Origin: Anaerolineae bacterium
Lineage (GTDB): Bacteria > Chloroflexota > Anaerolineae > Promineifilales > Promineifilaceae
Direction: 5' to 3'
Assembly: GCA_019637635.1 (NCBI GenBank)
Contig: JAHBVI010000033.1
Location: 1-60,061, forward strand
DNA length: 60,061 bases
Shown: piece after piece, positions 52,137 through 60,061 of the stretch
How positions within the stretch are numbered: the first letter of the stretch is position 1
Layout: each line of letters opens with the position of its first letter
Program-made: the position numbers and the translations under genes
Notes under the pieces: model-generated
The model's database searches: none
What the model was told of the DNA's origin: nothing
The model's input: the letters and a program-made list of their open reading frames with translations, nothing else

Positions 52137-54110
52137 ATGGGTATTGCGGCGGATATTGCCATTATTCTGGTGGCGGCGCTCATTGGGGGATTGGTGGCGC
52201 AGCGGCTGAAACTGCCGCTGATTATCGGGTACATTCTGGCGGGGGTGCTGGTTGGCCCATATACCGCCGGTTTTTCCATCAGCGATTCGCACGACATTGA
52301 GCTGCTGGCCGAAATTGGGGTGGCGCTGCTGCTGTTTGCTCTGGGCATCGAATTCTCCTTCAAAAAGCTGCAACTGGTGCGCCGCATCGCCTTGATCGGC
52401 ACACCTATACAAATGCTGCTGACCATCGTCCTGGGGTTGGGGATCGGGCGATGGTTGGGCTGGGATTGGATTGAGTCGCTCTGGTTGGGGGCGCTTATTT
52501 CCCTGTCCAGCACCATGGTCATCCTGAAAACGCTGATGAACCAGGGTCGCCTGGGCACCCTTTCCAGCCGGGTGATGATCGGCATGTTGATTGTGCAAGA
52601 CCTGGCAGTGGTGCCGCTGATGATCATCTTGCCCACGCTGAATAATCTGGAAGAGGGGGCCATTGCCCTGTTTTTGGCAGCCGGCCGGGCGGCCGTTTTT
52701 CTGGCGGGCATGTACTATTTGGGCACGCGCCTGATTCCGTATCTGATGCGGATCATCGTGCAGTGGAATTCGCGGGAGTTGTTTTTGTTGACGATCACGG
52801 CCGTTGGCCTGGGCATTGGCTACGTCACCTACCTGTTTGGCCTTTCCTTTGCCTTTGGCGCGTTTGTGGCCGGCATGGTGTTGAGCGAGTCTGATTACAG
52901 CCACCAGGCGCTCAGCGACATTATTCCTCTGCGTGATTTGTTTGGCCTGCTCTTTTTTGTCTCCGTGGGGATGCTGCTGGACCCGGCCTATTTGCTGGCA
53001 AATATAGGCACGGTGCTGCTGGTGGTGCTGCTGGTCATGGTGGGCAAGGCGCTCATTTTTGGCGGCATCACCTATCTGTTTGGCTACGGCAACATTGTGC
53101 CCTTTGCCGTCGGGCTGGGGCTGTTCCAGATTGGTGAATTTTCCTTTGTGCTGGCGCGGGTGGGCGTGAGTACCAATTCCATCTCCGCCGAGTTGTTTTC
53201 GCTCATTCTAACGGCGGCGATTATGACCATGATTTTAACGCCGCTGGTCTCCGGGTTGGCCGAGCCACTGTATAAGCTGCGGCGGCGCTGGTTCCGCCAT
53301 GAGCCGCTCAGCACCATGAATATGCCGGTAGAGGGGTTGCATGACCATGTGATCATCGTCGGCAGCGGCCGGGTGGGGCATTATGTAGCCAATGTTCTGA
53401 AACGGCTGGAACGGCCGTTGGTGGTGATTGAACTCGACCAAAACCGCATTGACCGGCTAAAGGATGAGGGGATTCCCATTATTTATGGCGACGCCAGCCA
53501 GCCGGTGGTGTTGGAGATGGCCGAGGTGGAAAAGGCGCGGCTGATTGTGATTGCCATTCCCTCTTTTGTAGATGTACATAGCATCGTTTCCCACGTGCGC
53601 CAGTTAAAGCCGGATTTGCACATTCTGGCGCGCGCCGAAAGTGGCGAACAGATGGCCGCTTTGCATGAGATCGGGGTGTTTGAAGTGGTGCAGCCCCATT
53701 TTGAAGCGGGGCTGGAGATGATGCGCCAGGCGTTGTTGCACTTGAACTTACCGGCAGGGGAAATTCAGCGGTTTGCCGATGATGTGCGCCAGGAGTTGTA
53801 TGCCCCTCTCTATGCGGTGCATGAAGATTACGAAAAGCTGGTGAGGCTAAAGGACGCTGCCCGGCTGTTGGAATTGAGTTGGGTCACGCTGCTGCCAGAC
53901 AGCCCCCTGGTAGGGCGCAGTATTGGCGGGCTGGGGATTCGGGCGGTGACGGGGGCGTCGGTGGTGGGGGTGATGCGTGACGGCCGTTTTACCCCCAACC
54001 CTCATGCCACTTTCCGATTTGCCGCCGGGGACGTCCTGGCCGTCATGGGGGATCGGGAACAGTGTACCGCCTTCCAGCAGTTAGTACGTGGTGAGGAGGC
54101 GATGGGGTGA
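52137..54110 (+). CDS. CPA2 cation/proton antiporter with RCK domains (KefB-like)
   Basis: The 657-residue protein has an N-terminal antiporter of about 12-13 helices (1-385; [57 protein letters not shown]). An RCK/TrkA-N nucleotide domain follows (about 403-520, [19 protein letters not shown]), then a TrkA-C domain (about 575-650, [20 protein letters not shown]). It would exchange K+ or Na+ for H+ under nucleotide control. ATG 52137 has AAGGAG. The next gene is another antiporter, spaced by 50 bases. Confidence 0.9.
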   Translation: MGIAADIAIILVAALIGGLVAQRLKLPLIIGYILAGVLVGPYTAGFSISDSHDIELLAEIGVALLLFALGIEFSFKKLQLVRRIALIGTPIQMLLTIVLGLGIGRWLGWDWIESLWLGALISLSSTMVILKTLMNQGRLGTLSSRVMIGMLIVQDLAVVPLMIILPTLNNLEEGAIALFLAAGRAAVFLAGMYYLGTRLIPYLMRIIVQWNSRELFLLTITAVGLGIGYVTYLFGLSFAFGAFVAGMVLSESDYSHQALSDIIPLRDLFGLLFFVSVGMLLDPAYLLANIGTVLLVVLLVMVGKALIFGGITYLFGYGNIVPFAVGLGLFQIGEFSFVLARVGVSTNSISAELFSLILTAAIMTMILTPLVSGLAEPLYKLRRRWFRHEPLSTMNMPVEGLHDHVIIVGSGRVGHYVANVLKRLERPLVVIELDQNRIDRLKDEGIPIIYGDASQPVVLEMAEVEKARLIVIAIPSFVDVHSIVSHVRQLKPDLHILARAESGEQMAALHEIGVFEVVQPHFEAGLEMMRQALLHLNLPAGEIQRFADDVRQELYAPLYAVHEDYEKLVRLKDAARLLELSWVTLLPDSPLVGRSIGGLGIRAVTGASVVGVMRDGRFTPNPHATFRFAAGDVLAVMGDREQCTAFQQLVRGEEAMG

Positions 54111-54160
54111 TGAGGTGATGGGGTGATAGTGGCTGATGAGGTGATGGAAGATGGTGGCTG

Positions 54161-55627
54161 ATGAATGAGTATGTGTTGATTGTGGCGGCGGCTTTGCTGC
54201 TGGTGAGTGTGCTGGTCAGCAAAATTTCGGATCGGTTTGGCATCCCGGCGCTGCTGTTGTTTTTGATCCTGGGCATGGTGATCGGTTCCGATGGCCCCGG
54301 CGGTATCTATTTTGATGACCCGGCGCTGGCCCAATTCCTGGGGGTGATCGCCCTCGTTCTCATCCTCTTCTCCGGCGGCCTGGATACCGAATGGAATCGG
54401 GTGCGGCCTGTCCTCAAAGAAGGCATGTTGCTGGCGACGTTTGGCGTCTTCCTGACGGCATTGGCTGTTGGCCTTTTTGCCACCCTCCTGCTCGGCTTTT
54501 CCCTGACGGAAGGGCTGCTGCTGGGGGCCATCGTTTCTTCTACCGATGCAGCGGCCGTATTTTCCATTTTGCGCTCCAGAGGCATCAGCCTCAAAGGGCG
54601 GTTGAAGCCGCTGTTGGAATTGGAATCCGGCAGCAATGACCCCATGGCCATCTTCCTCACCATTGGCCTGATCCAGTTGTTAAGCAACCCGGACACGTCG
54701 CCGCTCAGTCTGGTTGCTTTGTTTGTTATGCAAATGGGGGTCGGCGCGCTGATGGGGTATGGCATGGGCCGGGTCATGCTCTTTTTTGTCAATCGTTCCC
54801 GGCTGGGTTATGAAGGTCTCTACCCGGTGCTGACGCTCTCGCTCATTTTTTTGACGTTTGGCCTGACCGATGCCCTGAACGGCAGCGGCTTTCTGGCGGT
54901 TTATCTGGCGGGTATTGTGCTCGGCCGTTTCGATTTCATCCATAAACGCAGCCTGCTCCGTTTCCACGACGGTCTGGCCTGGCTGATGCAGATCACGATG
55001 TTCCTGGCGCTCGGTCTGCTTGTTTTCCCCTCCGAACTGGCACCCATTGTCGGCGTCGGGCTGCTCATCGCCGCCTTTTTGATGTTTGTGGCCCGCCCGG
55101 TGAGTGTGTTTATCAGCCTGCTGCCCAGTGGGTTTGATTGGCGGGCCAAAATGTTCATCTCCTGGGTAGGGCTGCGCGGCGCGGCGCCCATTATCCTGGC
55201 TACCTTTCCCCTGTTGGCCGGACTGCCCCAGGCCGACCTGATTTTTAACGTGGTCTTTTTCATCGTGTTGACCTCGGTGCTGCTGCAAGGCACGACGTTG
55301 TCGCCGGTCGCCCGCTGGCTGCGGGTGGATGCCCCGGCCGTGCCGAAGCGAACCTACCCCCTTGAGTACAATCCGATGGCAGGGTTGAAAGGGGAGCTAA
55401 AAGAACTGCCCATCCAGTCAGATTCGGTGATGGCCGGGAAAGCGATTGTGGAATTGGGGCTGCCAGCCAACTTTTTGATCGTGCTGATTGCCAGGGATAA
55501 TGATTTTGTCTTGCCCAGCGGCGGCACGGTGGTGCAGGGCGGTGACACGTTGTTGGTGTTATCAGACAAAGTGTCGTTTGACGATGTTGTCAACCGGTTT
55601 AATCTGGGAAATGAAGCAGACAATTAG
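54161..55627 (+). CDS. CPA1 potassium/proton antiporter (NhaP2-like)
   Basis: The 488-residue protein has about 12 membrane helices (1-390) with [18 protein letters not shown] (about 65), [23 protein letters not shown] core and [16 protein letters not shown] (acidic site), and a C-terminal TrkA-C domain (about 405-480, [20 protein letters not shown]). This matches NhaP2/CvrA antiporters, which extrude K+ or Na+. The gap to the preceding antiporter is a GATGAGGTGATGG repeat. Confidence 0.9.
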   Translation: MNEYVLIVAAALLLVSVLVSKISDRFGIPALLLFLILGMVIGSDGPGGIYFDDPALAQFLGVIALVLILFSGGLDTEWNRVRPVLKEGMLLATFGVFLTALAVGLFATLLLGFSLTEGLLLGAIVSSTDAAAVFSILRSRGISLKGRLKPLLELESGSNDPMAIFLTIGLIQLLSNPDTSPLSLVALFVMQMGVGALMGYGMGRVMLFFVNRSRLGYEGLYPVLTLSLIFLTFGLTDALNGSGFLAVYLAGIVLGRFDFIHKRSLLRFHDGLAWLMQITMFLALGLLVFPSELAPIVGVGLLIAAFLMFVARPVSVFISLLPSGFDWRAKMFISWVGLRGAAPIILATFPLLAGLPQADLIFNVVFFIVLTSVLLQGTTLSPVARWLRVDAPAVPKRTYPLEYNPMAGLKGELKELPIQSDSVMAGKAIVELGLPANFLIVLIARDNDFVLPSGGTVVQGGDTLLVLSDKVSFDDVVNRFNLGNEADN

Positions 55628-55629
55628 CA

Positions 55630-55703
55630 GAGTTCGCATCCTCAGAACTTATCCTGAGCTTGCCGAAGGATGCGAACCGGTGGGCATCTGAGGATGCCCA
55701 CTC
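55630..55703. repeat. MITE-like element, nested copy 3
   Basis: The GGTGGGCATCTGAGGATGCC half matches the elements at 24992 and 51401, while the left half is interrupted by AACTTATCCTGAGCTTGCCG, itself a REP-like unit. It is best read as one repeat inserted in another. Confidence 0.65.
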
Positions 55704-55734
55704 CACATATCATTATTGACGAGGAGAGAAGCGC

Positions 55735-56913
55735 ATGTCGGAAAAAGGAAATATGGCTACCGTACAAATTCATGCGGGGGATGCGGCGAATCCGGGCACG
55801 GCCGTGTCCGCCCCCATTTATCAGTCCGCCACCTTTGCCTTTGAGACGCCGGAGGAGATTGCGGCGGCCATGGTGGCCGAGGCGCATCCGCAATTCTACG
55901 GCCGTTACGCCACCCCCAACACCAAACAGGTGGAACTGACGGTGGCCGCCCTGGAACAGGGAGAGGCGGCGCTGGCGGTGGCCTCCGGTATGGCCGCCGT
56001 CTCCCTCGTCTTTTTCACCTTTCTGAAACAGGGCGACCATGTGATCGCCCAAACCACCCATTACCCTTCCAGCTACAAGGTGCTGGAACAAAAGCTGGCC
56101 GAGTATGGCGTGAGCACCACCTTTGTAGACCAGACCGATCCGGCCGCTTTTGCCGCCGCCATTCGCCCCAACACCCGCCTGATCTACGTGGAAAGCCCGG
56201 CCAACCCGGTGCTGCGCCTGACGGATCTGACGGCCGTTGCCGCCATCGCCCGGTCACACAACATCCTCACCGCCACCGACAACACCTTTGCCACGCCGTA
56301 TAACCAACGGCCGTTGACCCTGGGCATTGACATCGTGTTACACAGCGCCACCAAATACCTGGCCGGGCACTCCGATGTGGTCGCCGGGGTGGTGGTGGGC
56401 AAAGCCGAACACATCACCGCCCTATGGCACACGCACGTCATGTTGGGCGCGGTGCTGCACCCGATGGAAGCGTGGCTGCTGGAACGGGGGCTGAAAACGT
56501 TTGATTTGCGCATGGAGCGGCACAACCGGAATGCACAGGCGGTGGCGGAATTTTTGGCGGGGCACACGGCCGTGCGCGAAGTGTACTATCCCGGTTTACC
56601 CACGCACCCCCAACACGACCTGGCACAGCGGCAAATGCCCGGCGGTTACAGCGGCATGGTCTGTTTTGACCTGAAAGGGGGGCGCGCTGCCGGTTACCAG
56701 TTGTTGCAGCGGCTCAAGCTGATCAAACTGGCGGTCAGCCTGGGCGGCGTCCACAGCCTGATCACCCACGCCGCCAGCACCATCTCCGCTATCCTGAAAG
56801 ATGACGAGGCTATCGCCGCCAGCGGTGTGCAGCCCGGCCTGGTGCGCTTTTCGGTGGGGTTGGAAGATGTGGATGATTTGATTGCTGATCTGGCGCAGGG
56901 GCTAGGGGATTAG
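55735..56913 (+). CDS. Cys/Met-metabolism PLP enzyme (gamma-lyase or gamma-synthase)
   Basis: The 392-residue enzyme of the Cys/Met metabolism family has the substrate motif SAPIYQSATFAFETPEE, YATPNTKQVELTVAALEQGE, YVESPANPVLRLTDL (about 160), the PLP aspartate in TATDNTFATPYNQRPL and the lysine in LHSATKYLAGHSDVVAG (K about 206). Cystathionine gamma-synthase, cystathionine beta/gamma-lyase and methionine gamma-lyase cannot be separated reliably; SLGGVHSLITHAAS is common to several. No met genes are adjacent. Confidence 0.85.
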   Translation: MSEKGNMATVQIHAGDAANPGTAVSAPIYQSATFAFETPEEIAAAMVAEAHPQFYGRYATPNTKQVELTVAALEQGEAALAVASGMAAVSLVFFTFLKQGDHVIAQTTHYPSSYKVLEQKLAEYGVSTTFVDQTDPAAFAAAIRPNTRLIYVESPANPVLRLTDLTAVAAIARSHNILTATDNTFATPYNQRPLTLGIDIVLHSATKYLAGHSDVVAGVVVGKAEHITALWHTHVMLGAVLHPMEAWLLERGLKTFDLRMERHNRNAQAVAEFLAGHTAVREVYYPGLPTHPQHDLAQRQMPGGYSGMVCFDLKGGRAAGYQLLQRLKLIKLAVSLGGVHSLITHAASTISAILKDDEAIAASGVQPGLVRFSVGLEDVDDLIADLAQGLGD

Positions 56914-56951
56914 GTGAGGGGGTGAGGGGGTGAGGGGGTGAGGTAAAAGAA

Positions 56952-57002
56952 TCGGCTAAAGCCTCCCCTCCTGCGAGAACAAGGAGGGGAGGCTTTAGCC
57001 GA
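56952..57002. repeat. 20-bp perfect inverted repeat downstream of RAYT2
   Basis: TCGGCTAAAGCCTCCCCTCC and its exact complement flank an 11-base loop. It ends 6 bases from the RAYT2 stop. Matching elements are at 57545-57604 and 59957-60004. Confidence 0.92.
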
Positions 57003-57008
57003 CCCGCT

Positions 57009-57533
57009 CTAATCGAAATTATCCCACTCGTAATCCCGCACCGGATAAGCCATCAATAAATCGTCCAGCCATCCCTGCCCCTCAGTGCGCAGGTAATAGT
57101 GGTAGCTGGAAAAAGGCCACTCCACCGTGTGCGGCACATAACCATGTTTGACCGGGTTTTGGTGGATGTAATTAAAGCGCGTCCAATACCCCTTTTCATC
57201 GCGGATACAGGTGTCCCAATAGTTGTGCCAGATTTGCCGCCCTGGTGTGCCTGCCCATTGGTTGAGTTGCCAGGCAGTGGCGCCGTGTAGTTTGCCGAAA
57301 AAGAGGCTCAAGTCATGCCCACGAAACGTTTTCAGCAACAAATGGTAATGATTATCCAAAATCACCCAGGCGCGTAAGGTGATTTTGAATTCGAGGACGA
57401 GTTCCTTCAATTTGTCGCGCAGCAACGATTTTGCCCCATCCCCCACCAGGAAACGAAAATGATCAACGGTAGAGGCTGTGACGATATACCAGGTATCGTC
57501 CAGATAGATGTGCGGTGGATGATGGCGCGGCAT
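57009..57533 (-). CDS. REP-associated tyrosine transposase (RAYT2)
   Basis: The 174-residue Y1 transposase has the HUH motif ILDNHYHLLLK (about 58-68) and the catalytic tyrosine in FNYIHQNPVKHGYV (about 119-132), with a RAYT-type opening MPRHHPPHIYLDDTWYIVTA. It differs strongly from RAYT1, so the two are separate lineages. It is bracketed by perfect 20-bp inverted repeats on both sides, spaced 6 and 11 bases from stop and start. The unit stands where the body of a diversity-generating reverse transcriptase would be expected. Confidence 0.9.
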   Translation of the reverse strand: MPRHHPPHIYLDDTWYIVTASTVDHFRFLVGDGAKSLLRDKLKELVLEFKITLRAWVILDNHYHLLLKTFRGHDLSLFFGKLHGATAWQLNQWAGTPGRQIWHNYWDTCIRDEKGYWTRFNYIHQNPVKHGYVPHTVEWPFSSYHYYLRTEGQGWLDDLLMAYPVRDYEWDNFD

Positions 57534-57544
57534 CTTTCTTACTA

Positions 57545-57604
57545 CGGAGGGGAGGCTTTAGCCGAACCGTTCACGTAAACGGGTCGGCTAAAGCCTCCCC
57601 TCCG
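57545..57604. repeat. Inverted repeat upstream of RAYT2
   Basis: A 21-bp perfect arm (CGGAGGGGAGGCTTTAGCCG plus A) pairs across an 18-base loop that itself contains a small ACCGTT/AACGG hairpin. It begins right after the RT remnant. Confidence 0.92.
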
Positions 57605-57609
57605 CAGTT

Positions 57610-57714
57610 CTAAACGGCGACGCCGCTGCGTTTGCCGCAGCGAGCGGCGCGGAAGGCCCAGTACAGGTTGGTAAAAGTGTGGATCTGTGGGTAGAGGTTT
57701 TTATAACTCTTCAC
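57610..57714 (-). pseudogene. N-terminal remnant of a DGR-type reverse transcriptase
   Basis: The 34 codons from GTG 57714 encode MKSYKNLYPQIHTFTNLYW and then AFRAARCGKRSGVAV before a stop. This matches the typical start of the bacterial reverse transcriptases found beside FGE/lectin target genes, where MKxYxNLYxxI is followed by NLxxAxRxARxGKR. The whole polymerase domain (including the YxDD motif) is absent; five bases after the stop begins the inverted repeat of RAYT2. The strand is the same as the target gene. Confidence 0.75.
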
Positions 57715-57732
57715 AAAAACACCTGGTTACGG

Positions 57733-57764
57733 GGTGCATGGCGCTTTCTTAAGCGCCATGCACC
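57733..57764. repeat. Perfect 14-bp hairpin between target gene and RT remnant
   Basis: GGTGCATGGCGCTT pairs exactly with AAGCGCCATGCACC around a 4-base loop. It lies 83 bases after the target gene stop. Neither side has a following U-run in the right direction, so it is not a normal terminator. In characterised DGRs a hairpin or cruciform follows the variable region. Confidence 0.8.
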
Positions 57765-57847
57765 GCAGAAAAAAAATTTGATCGCGCTGCGCGCGAAAGA
57801 AGAAGCAGAAGAAAAGACAGAAGACCAGAAACCAGAAGCCCAGAAAT

Positions 57848-59851
57848 TCATCCTCCTGGGGCAGAGACGCACCGGAAACCCACATTGAGGCCCTCGTCCG
57901 TCGGGTTGAGGTGGTCGTTCCGGTAGGCAACGCGGAGGTTGTACCAAAGGAAGTTCCAACTGCCGCCCCGCAGCACCTTGGCTGTGCCGGTGTCTGGTCC
58001 GGGTGGGTTATTATACGGCGACTCGCTGTAATAGTCATATTGCCACCAATCATTCACCCATTCCCACACGTTCCCGGCCATGTCCAGCGCCCCATACGGG
58101 CTGGCTCCGGCCGGGTAGCTGCCCACTTGCGACGTGTCGCCCACACAGTAAGTTCCTGGGGCATCGGTGTGACTGTTGGCCAGGGTACAGCTGGGGTTCT
58201 GGTCACCCCAGGGGAAGGCGCGTACCGTTGTGCCCCGCGCCGCCTTTTCCCACTCCGCTTCGGTCGGCAGCCGCTTGCCGGCCCAGGTGCAGTAGTCGCT
58301 GGCATCGTACCAGGTAACATTCAACACCGGGTAATCCGCATAGGTCGGGTTGTCATAGTAAGAGGGGCGAGTCCAGGACGAGAAGCTTGATGGCGGATCG
58401 CAGGCCCCGGCGGCATCACACAAGGCGTATTGAGCGTTGGTCACTTCCGTCGTGTCAATGTAGTAGGCGTCCAGGTACACCGGGTGCAACGGCAGTTCCC
58501 AATCATAGCAACCCCACCCACCATTATGCGCCAGGTCACAGCCCATCTGGAACTCCCCGGCCGGTACATACACCATCTCACCCGGGGGTGGCGATATCGT
58601 AAGCTCGTGCAACCAGTTAATCGCGGGCATACTACCGCCAACACGCCAGTTCCTTACCGGGAGACTACACTGCCCATTTGCAGACCAATTCTGTTCGATG
58701 ATGCTGATTGTCCCATTTCCATTTCCGTCTACGGTTTTAGCAGTCACAATCGCCACATGCCCATACGTTGTGTCCTGGCCAAAGCTAATCACGTCACCTG
58801 GGGTCGGAACTTTGTTTGGTGTGCCGTTAGCAATCCGCTCAAACAATGTGCCAATGTATTGTTGCGGCATATTGTTAACCACATCCTTCCCATTCGCTTG
58901 ATAGGGAGCGATATTATGCTTCAAATAGAGATACCGCTTGGCCAATTCAGCGCACTGCCATTCATATTGCCCCCGCGCGCCGGGAAAGAAATACACCAGG
59001 CGGGATGAGCGAAGCGGCCCACAAGCAACCAGACCATCATATGCCGCCAACTGGTAAGAACCGGGGTGATTCCCCACGTTACAATTACCTGACCACCAGG
59101 GTGAAACTGGTACTGTCATGAGAGATTGTCCAGGCTCACTGGCATTTTCAGTCATAACAGCGGGTGACAATTCCGCTGTCGCTTGCGCTGAAGCGCTATC
59201 AATTTCAATGACCAACCCTTGAAGCGAATCCAGAAATGTTGCGGGGCTGGTTCCATCACTCAAATCCCGCGAAGTCCTGATAATCCATAAACGAGATTCA
59301 GCCTCAACCACCCATTCAGCAATCAAAGCAGGCTGGCTATTTTCACCATTTGTCATCAACTCCACGATACTGTAACTTCCAGTTATCATTTGACCGAACA
59401 GGGACACGGTCGGAGCAGGTGTAGGTGTCCCACCCTGTTGTATTCTATGGTCAGTCAGCGCCGTGCGATAAGTTGTGGCCCCACCCGGCACGGCGTTAGG
59501 CAATTCTTCGATGGGTGGAGACGGGCCATAAGGTACGGAGATAATGGAAAAACTCTGAAACGGGTTGAGGGAAAAGGCGGTGGCTATTTGACTGACATCA
59601 TCAGGTGCGGAAGACTCAAACTCCCCTGGAAAGAAAAAGGTGCTGATGGTCAAGGGCACACCATCTAATGTTTGGGAAACTTGCTCACCAGGGCCATCAA
59701 CAAGAGGGAGATACACTTCATTTGTGCCTGCACCGTTTCTAACAGCCAGTCGCTCCGCCAGGCCGGGCGAGGATCGTGCCGCTAAACCGAGAACCAGCAA
59801 ACAAACGAGAACCAGGCCTAATGCCAGACGAGTATTGGGTAAACGATTCAT
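57848..59851 (-). CDS. Secreted CHAP + FGE/C-type-lectin protein (probable DGR target)
   Basis: The 667-residue protein has a signal peptide ([18 protein letters not shown]), an unassigned N-terminal region (about 60-240), a CHAP amidase/peptidase domain (about 265-415) with catalytic Cys in [13 protein letters not shown] and His in [12 protein letters not shown], and an FGE-sulfatase/C-type-lectin domain (about 430-667; [47 protein letters not shown], ending [12 protein letters not shown]). The last 40 codons have the codon bias expected of a DGR variable region. RT remnants follow on the same strand. It likely acts at the cell surface, binding and perhaps cleaving peptidoglycan or proteins. 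Confidence 0.85.
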   Translation of the reverse strand: MNRLPNTRLALGLVLVCLLVLGLAARSSPGLAERLAVRNGAGTNEVYLPLVDGPGEQVSQTLDGVPLTISTFFFPGEFESSAPDDVSQIATAFSLNPFQSFSIISVPYGPSPPIEELPNAVPGGATTYRTALTDHRIQQGGTPTPAPTVSLFGQMITGSYSIVELMTNGENSQPALIAEWVVEAESRLWIIRTSRDLSDGTSPATFLDSLQGLVIEIDSASAQATAELSPAVMTENASEPGQSLMTVPVSPWWSGNCNVGNHPGSYQLAAYDGLVACGPLRSSRLVYFFPGARGQYEWQCAELAKRYLYLKHNIAPYQANGKDVVNNMPQQYIGTLFERIANGTPNKVPTPGDVISFGQDTTYGHVAIVTAKTVDGNGNGTISIIEQNWSANGQCSLPVRNWRVGGSMPAINWLHELTISPPPGEMVYVPAGEFQMGCDLAHNGGWGCYDWELPLHPVYLDAYYIDTTEVTNAQYALCDAAGACDPPSSFSSWTRPSYYDNPTYADYPVLNVTWYDASDYCTWAGKRLPTEAEWEKAARGTTVRAFPWGDQNPSCTLANSHTDAPGTYCVGDTSQVGSYPAGASPYGALDMAGNVWEWVNDWWQYDYYSESPYNNPPGPDTGTAKVLRGGSWNFLWYNLRVAYRNDHLNPTDEGLNVGFRCVSAPGG
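57872..57964 (-). other. Probable DGR variable region (VR)
   Basis: The codons of [18 protein letters not shown] and [14 protein letters not shown] include TTC, CTT, TAC, CTC, GAC, CAC, GGC and AAC/AAT at the positions that are usually variable: almost all are NNC or NNT, as expected when AAC/AAT template codons are mutated at adenines. It sits at the 3' end of a lectin-fold gene directly upstream of an RT remnant. No template repeat was found within the window. Confidence 0.65.
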
Positions 59852-59956
59852 GGGGTTTTTCCTCCTGTTGGCACACCAGCCGCATCCGGCCAGCGCACAT
59901 ACCCATTAACGTGTCACTGCGGCCCATTATAGCAGATTTACCAGAGAAAAAGGAAG

Positions 59957-60004
59957 GGAGGGGAGGCTTTAGCCGAAGGGGGTGTCGGCTAAAGCCTCCC
60001 CTCC
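59957..60004. repeat. Solo copy of the RAYT2-family inverted repeat
   Basis: GGAGGGGAGGCTTTAGCCGA and its exact complement flank an 8-base loop, followed by TTTTTA; it may double as a terminator for a gene entering from the left on plus. It shares arms with 56952-57002 and 57545-57604. The remaining 60005-60061 shows no gene. Confidence 0.88.
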
Positions 60005-60061
60005 TTTTTACCGATGGGTATCTGCCTCCTCGCGTGTTGCCTTCGTCAGCAACACGGCCGT

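Noticed and set aside
57733..57764. Rho-independent terminator after the CHAP-lectin gene
   Set aside because: On the minus strand the T run precedes the stem instead of following it, so the order is wrong for termination.
57610..57847. A DGR template repeat next to the target gene
   Set aside because: No sequence resembling the VR with AAC-rich codons was found between the target stop and the RT remnant, or elsewhere in the window.

Overview
The window looks like chromosome from a filamentous or sludge-type Chloroflexota (Anaerolineae/Caldilineae-like). This is inferred from the gene complement (TrpB2-type tryptophan synthase behind a T-box, family-5 binding protein with swapped halves, XisH/XisI-like genes, clan AA aspartic protease, proline/threonine-rich SH3 and LysM surface proteins), from moderately high G+C, and from very abundant intergenic palindromes. 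No rRNA, tRNA or CRISPR array was seen.

Layout. 0.1-3.5 kb: minus-strand trpB2-trpE operon behind a T-box leader that appears to read Trp. 3.6-7.3 kb: minus-strand SH3 membrane protein, cyclic-nucleotide-domain PP2C phosphatase and PolX polymerase. 7.5-11.5 kb: peptide/nickel-type ABC importer (binding lipoprotein plus two permeases, no ATPases); the binding protein appears circularly permuted. 11.5-14.9 kb: a small gene plus retropepsin-like protease pair, then cell-wall enzymes and membrane proteins. 14.9-22.2 kb: cold-shock protein and two GyrA-type topoisomerase subunits (only the second has a GyrA box), with cytidine deaminase, a GNAT remnant and a SET-domain protein between them. 22.3-28.7 kb: DUF899 protein, membrane protein, decayed xisH/xisI and antitoxin fragments, AAA ATPase, acetoacetyl-CoA synthetase.

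28.9-37.1 kb is the most unusual region: a type I restriction-modification locus (hsdM, hsdS, unknown gene, hsdR) with a REP-associated tyrosine transposase (RAYT1) in the middle and about ten near-perfect GTAGGG...CCCTAC palindromes. Some lie in frame inside hsdM, hsdR and the transposase gene itself; others supply the TAG stop codons of successive genes.

37-56.9 kb holds a VapBC-like pair, a SprT/YgjP-like protease, MetRS, EttA, small enzymes, a beta-helix surface protein, an ArsA-type ATPase, two cation/proton antiporters and a cystathionine/methionine gamma-lyase family enzyme.

56.9-60.06 kb looks like a broken diversity-generating retroelement. A secreted CHAP + FGE/C-type-lectin protein has a 3' end with the codon pattern of a variable region, followed by a hairpin and only the first 34 codons of a reverse transcriptase. 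The rest of the RT is gone, and a second RAYT flanked by its own perfect inverted repeats stands there instead.

Across the whole window the octamer palindrome ACGGCCGT recurs about 105 times by hand count, a HIP1-like signature that shapes protein sequence (T-A-V, N/D-G-R and R-P tracts).
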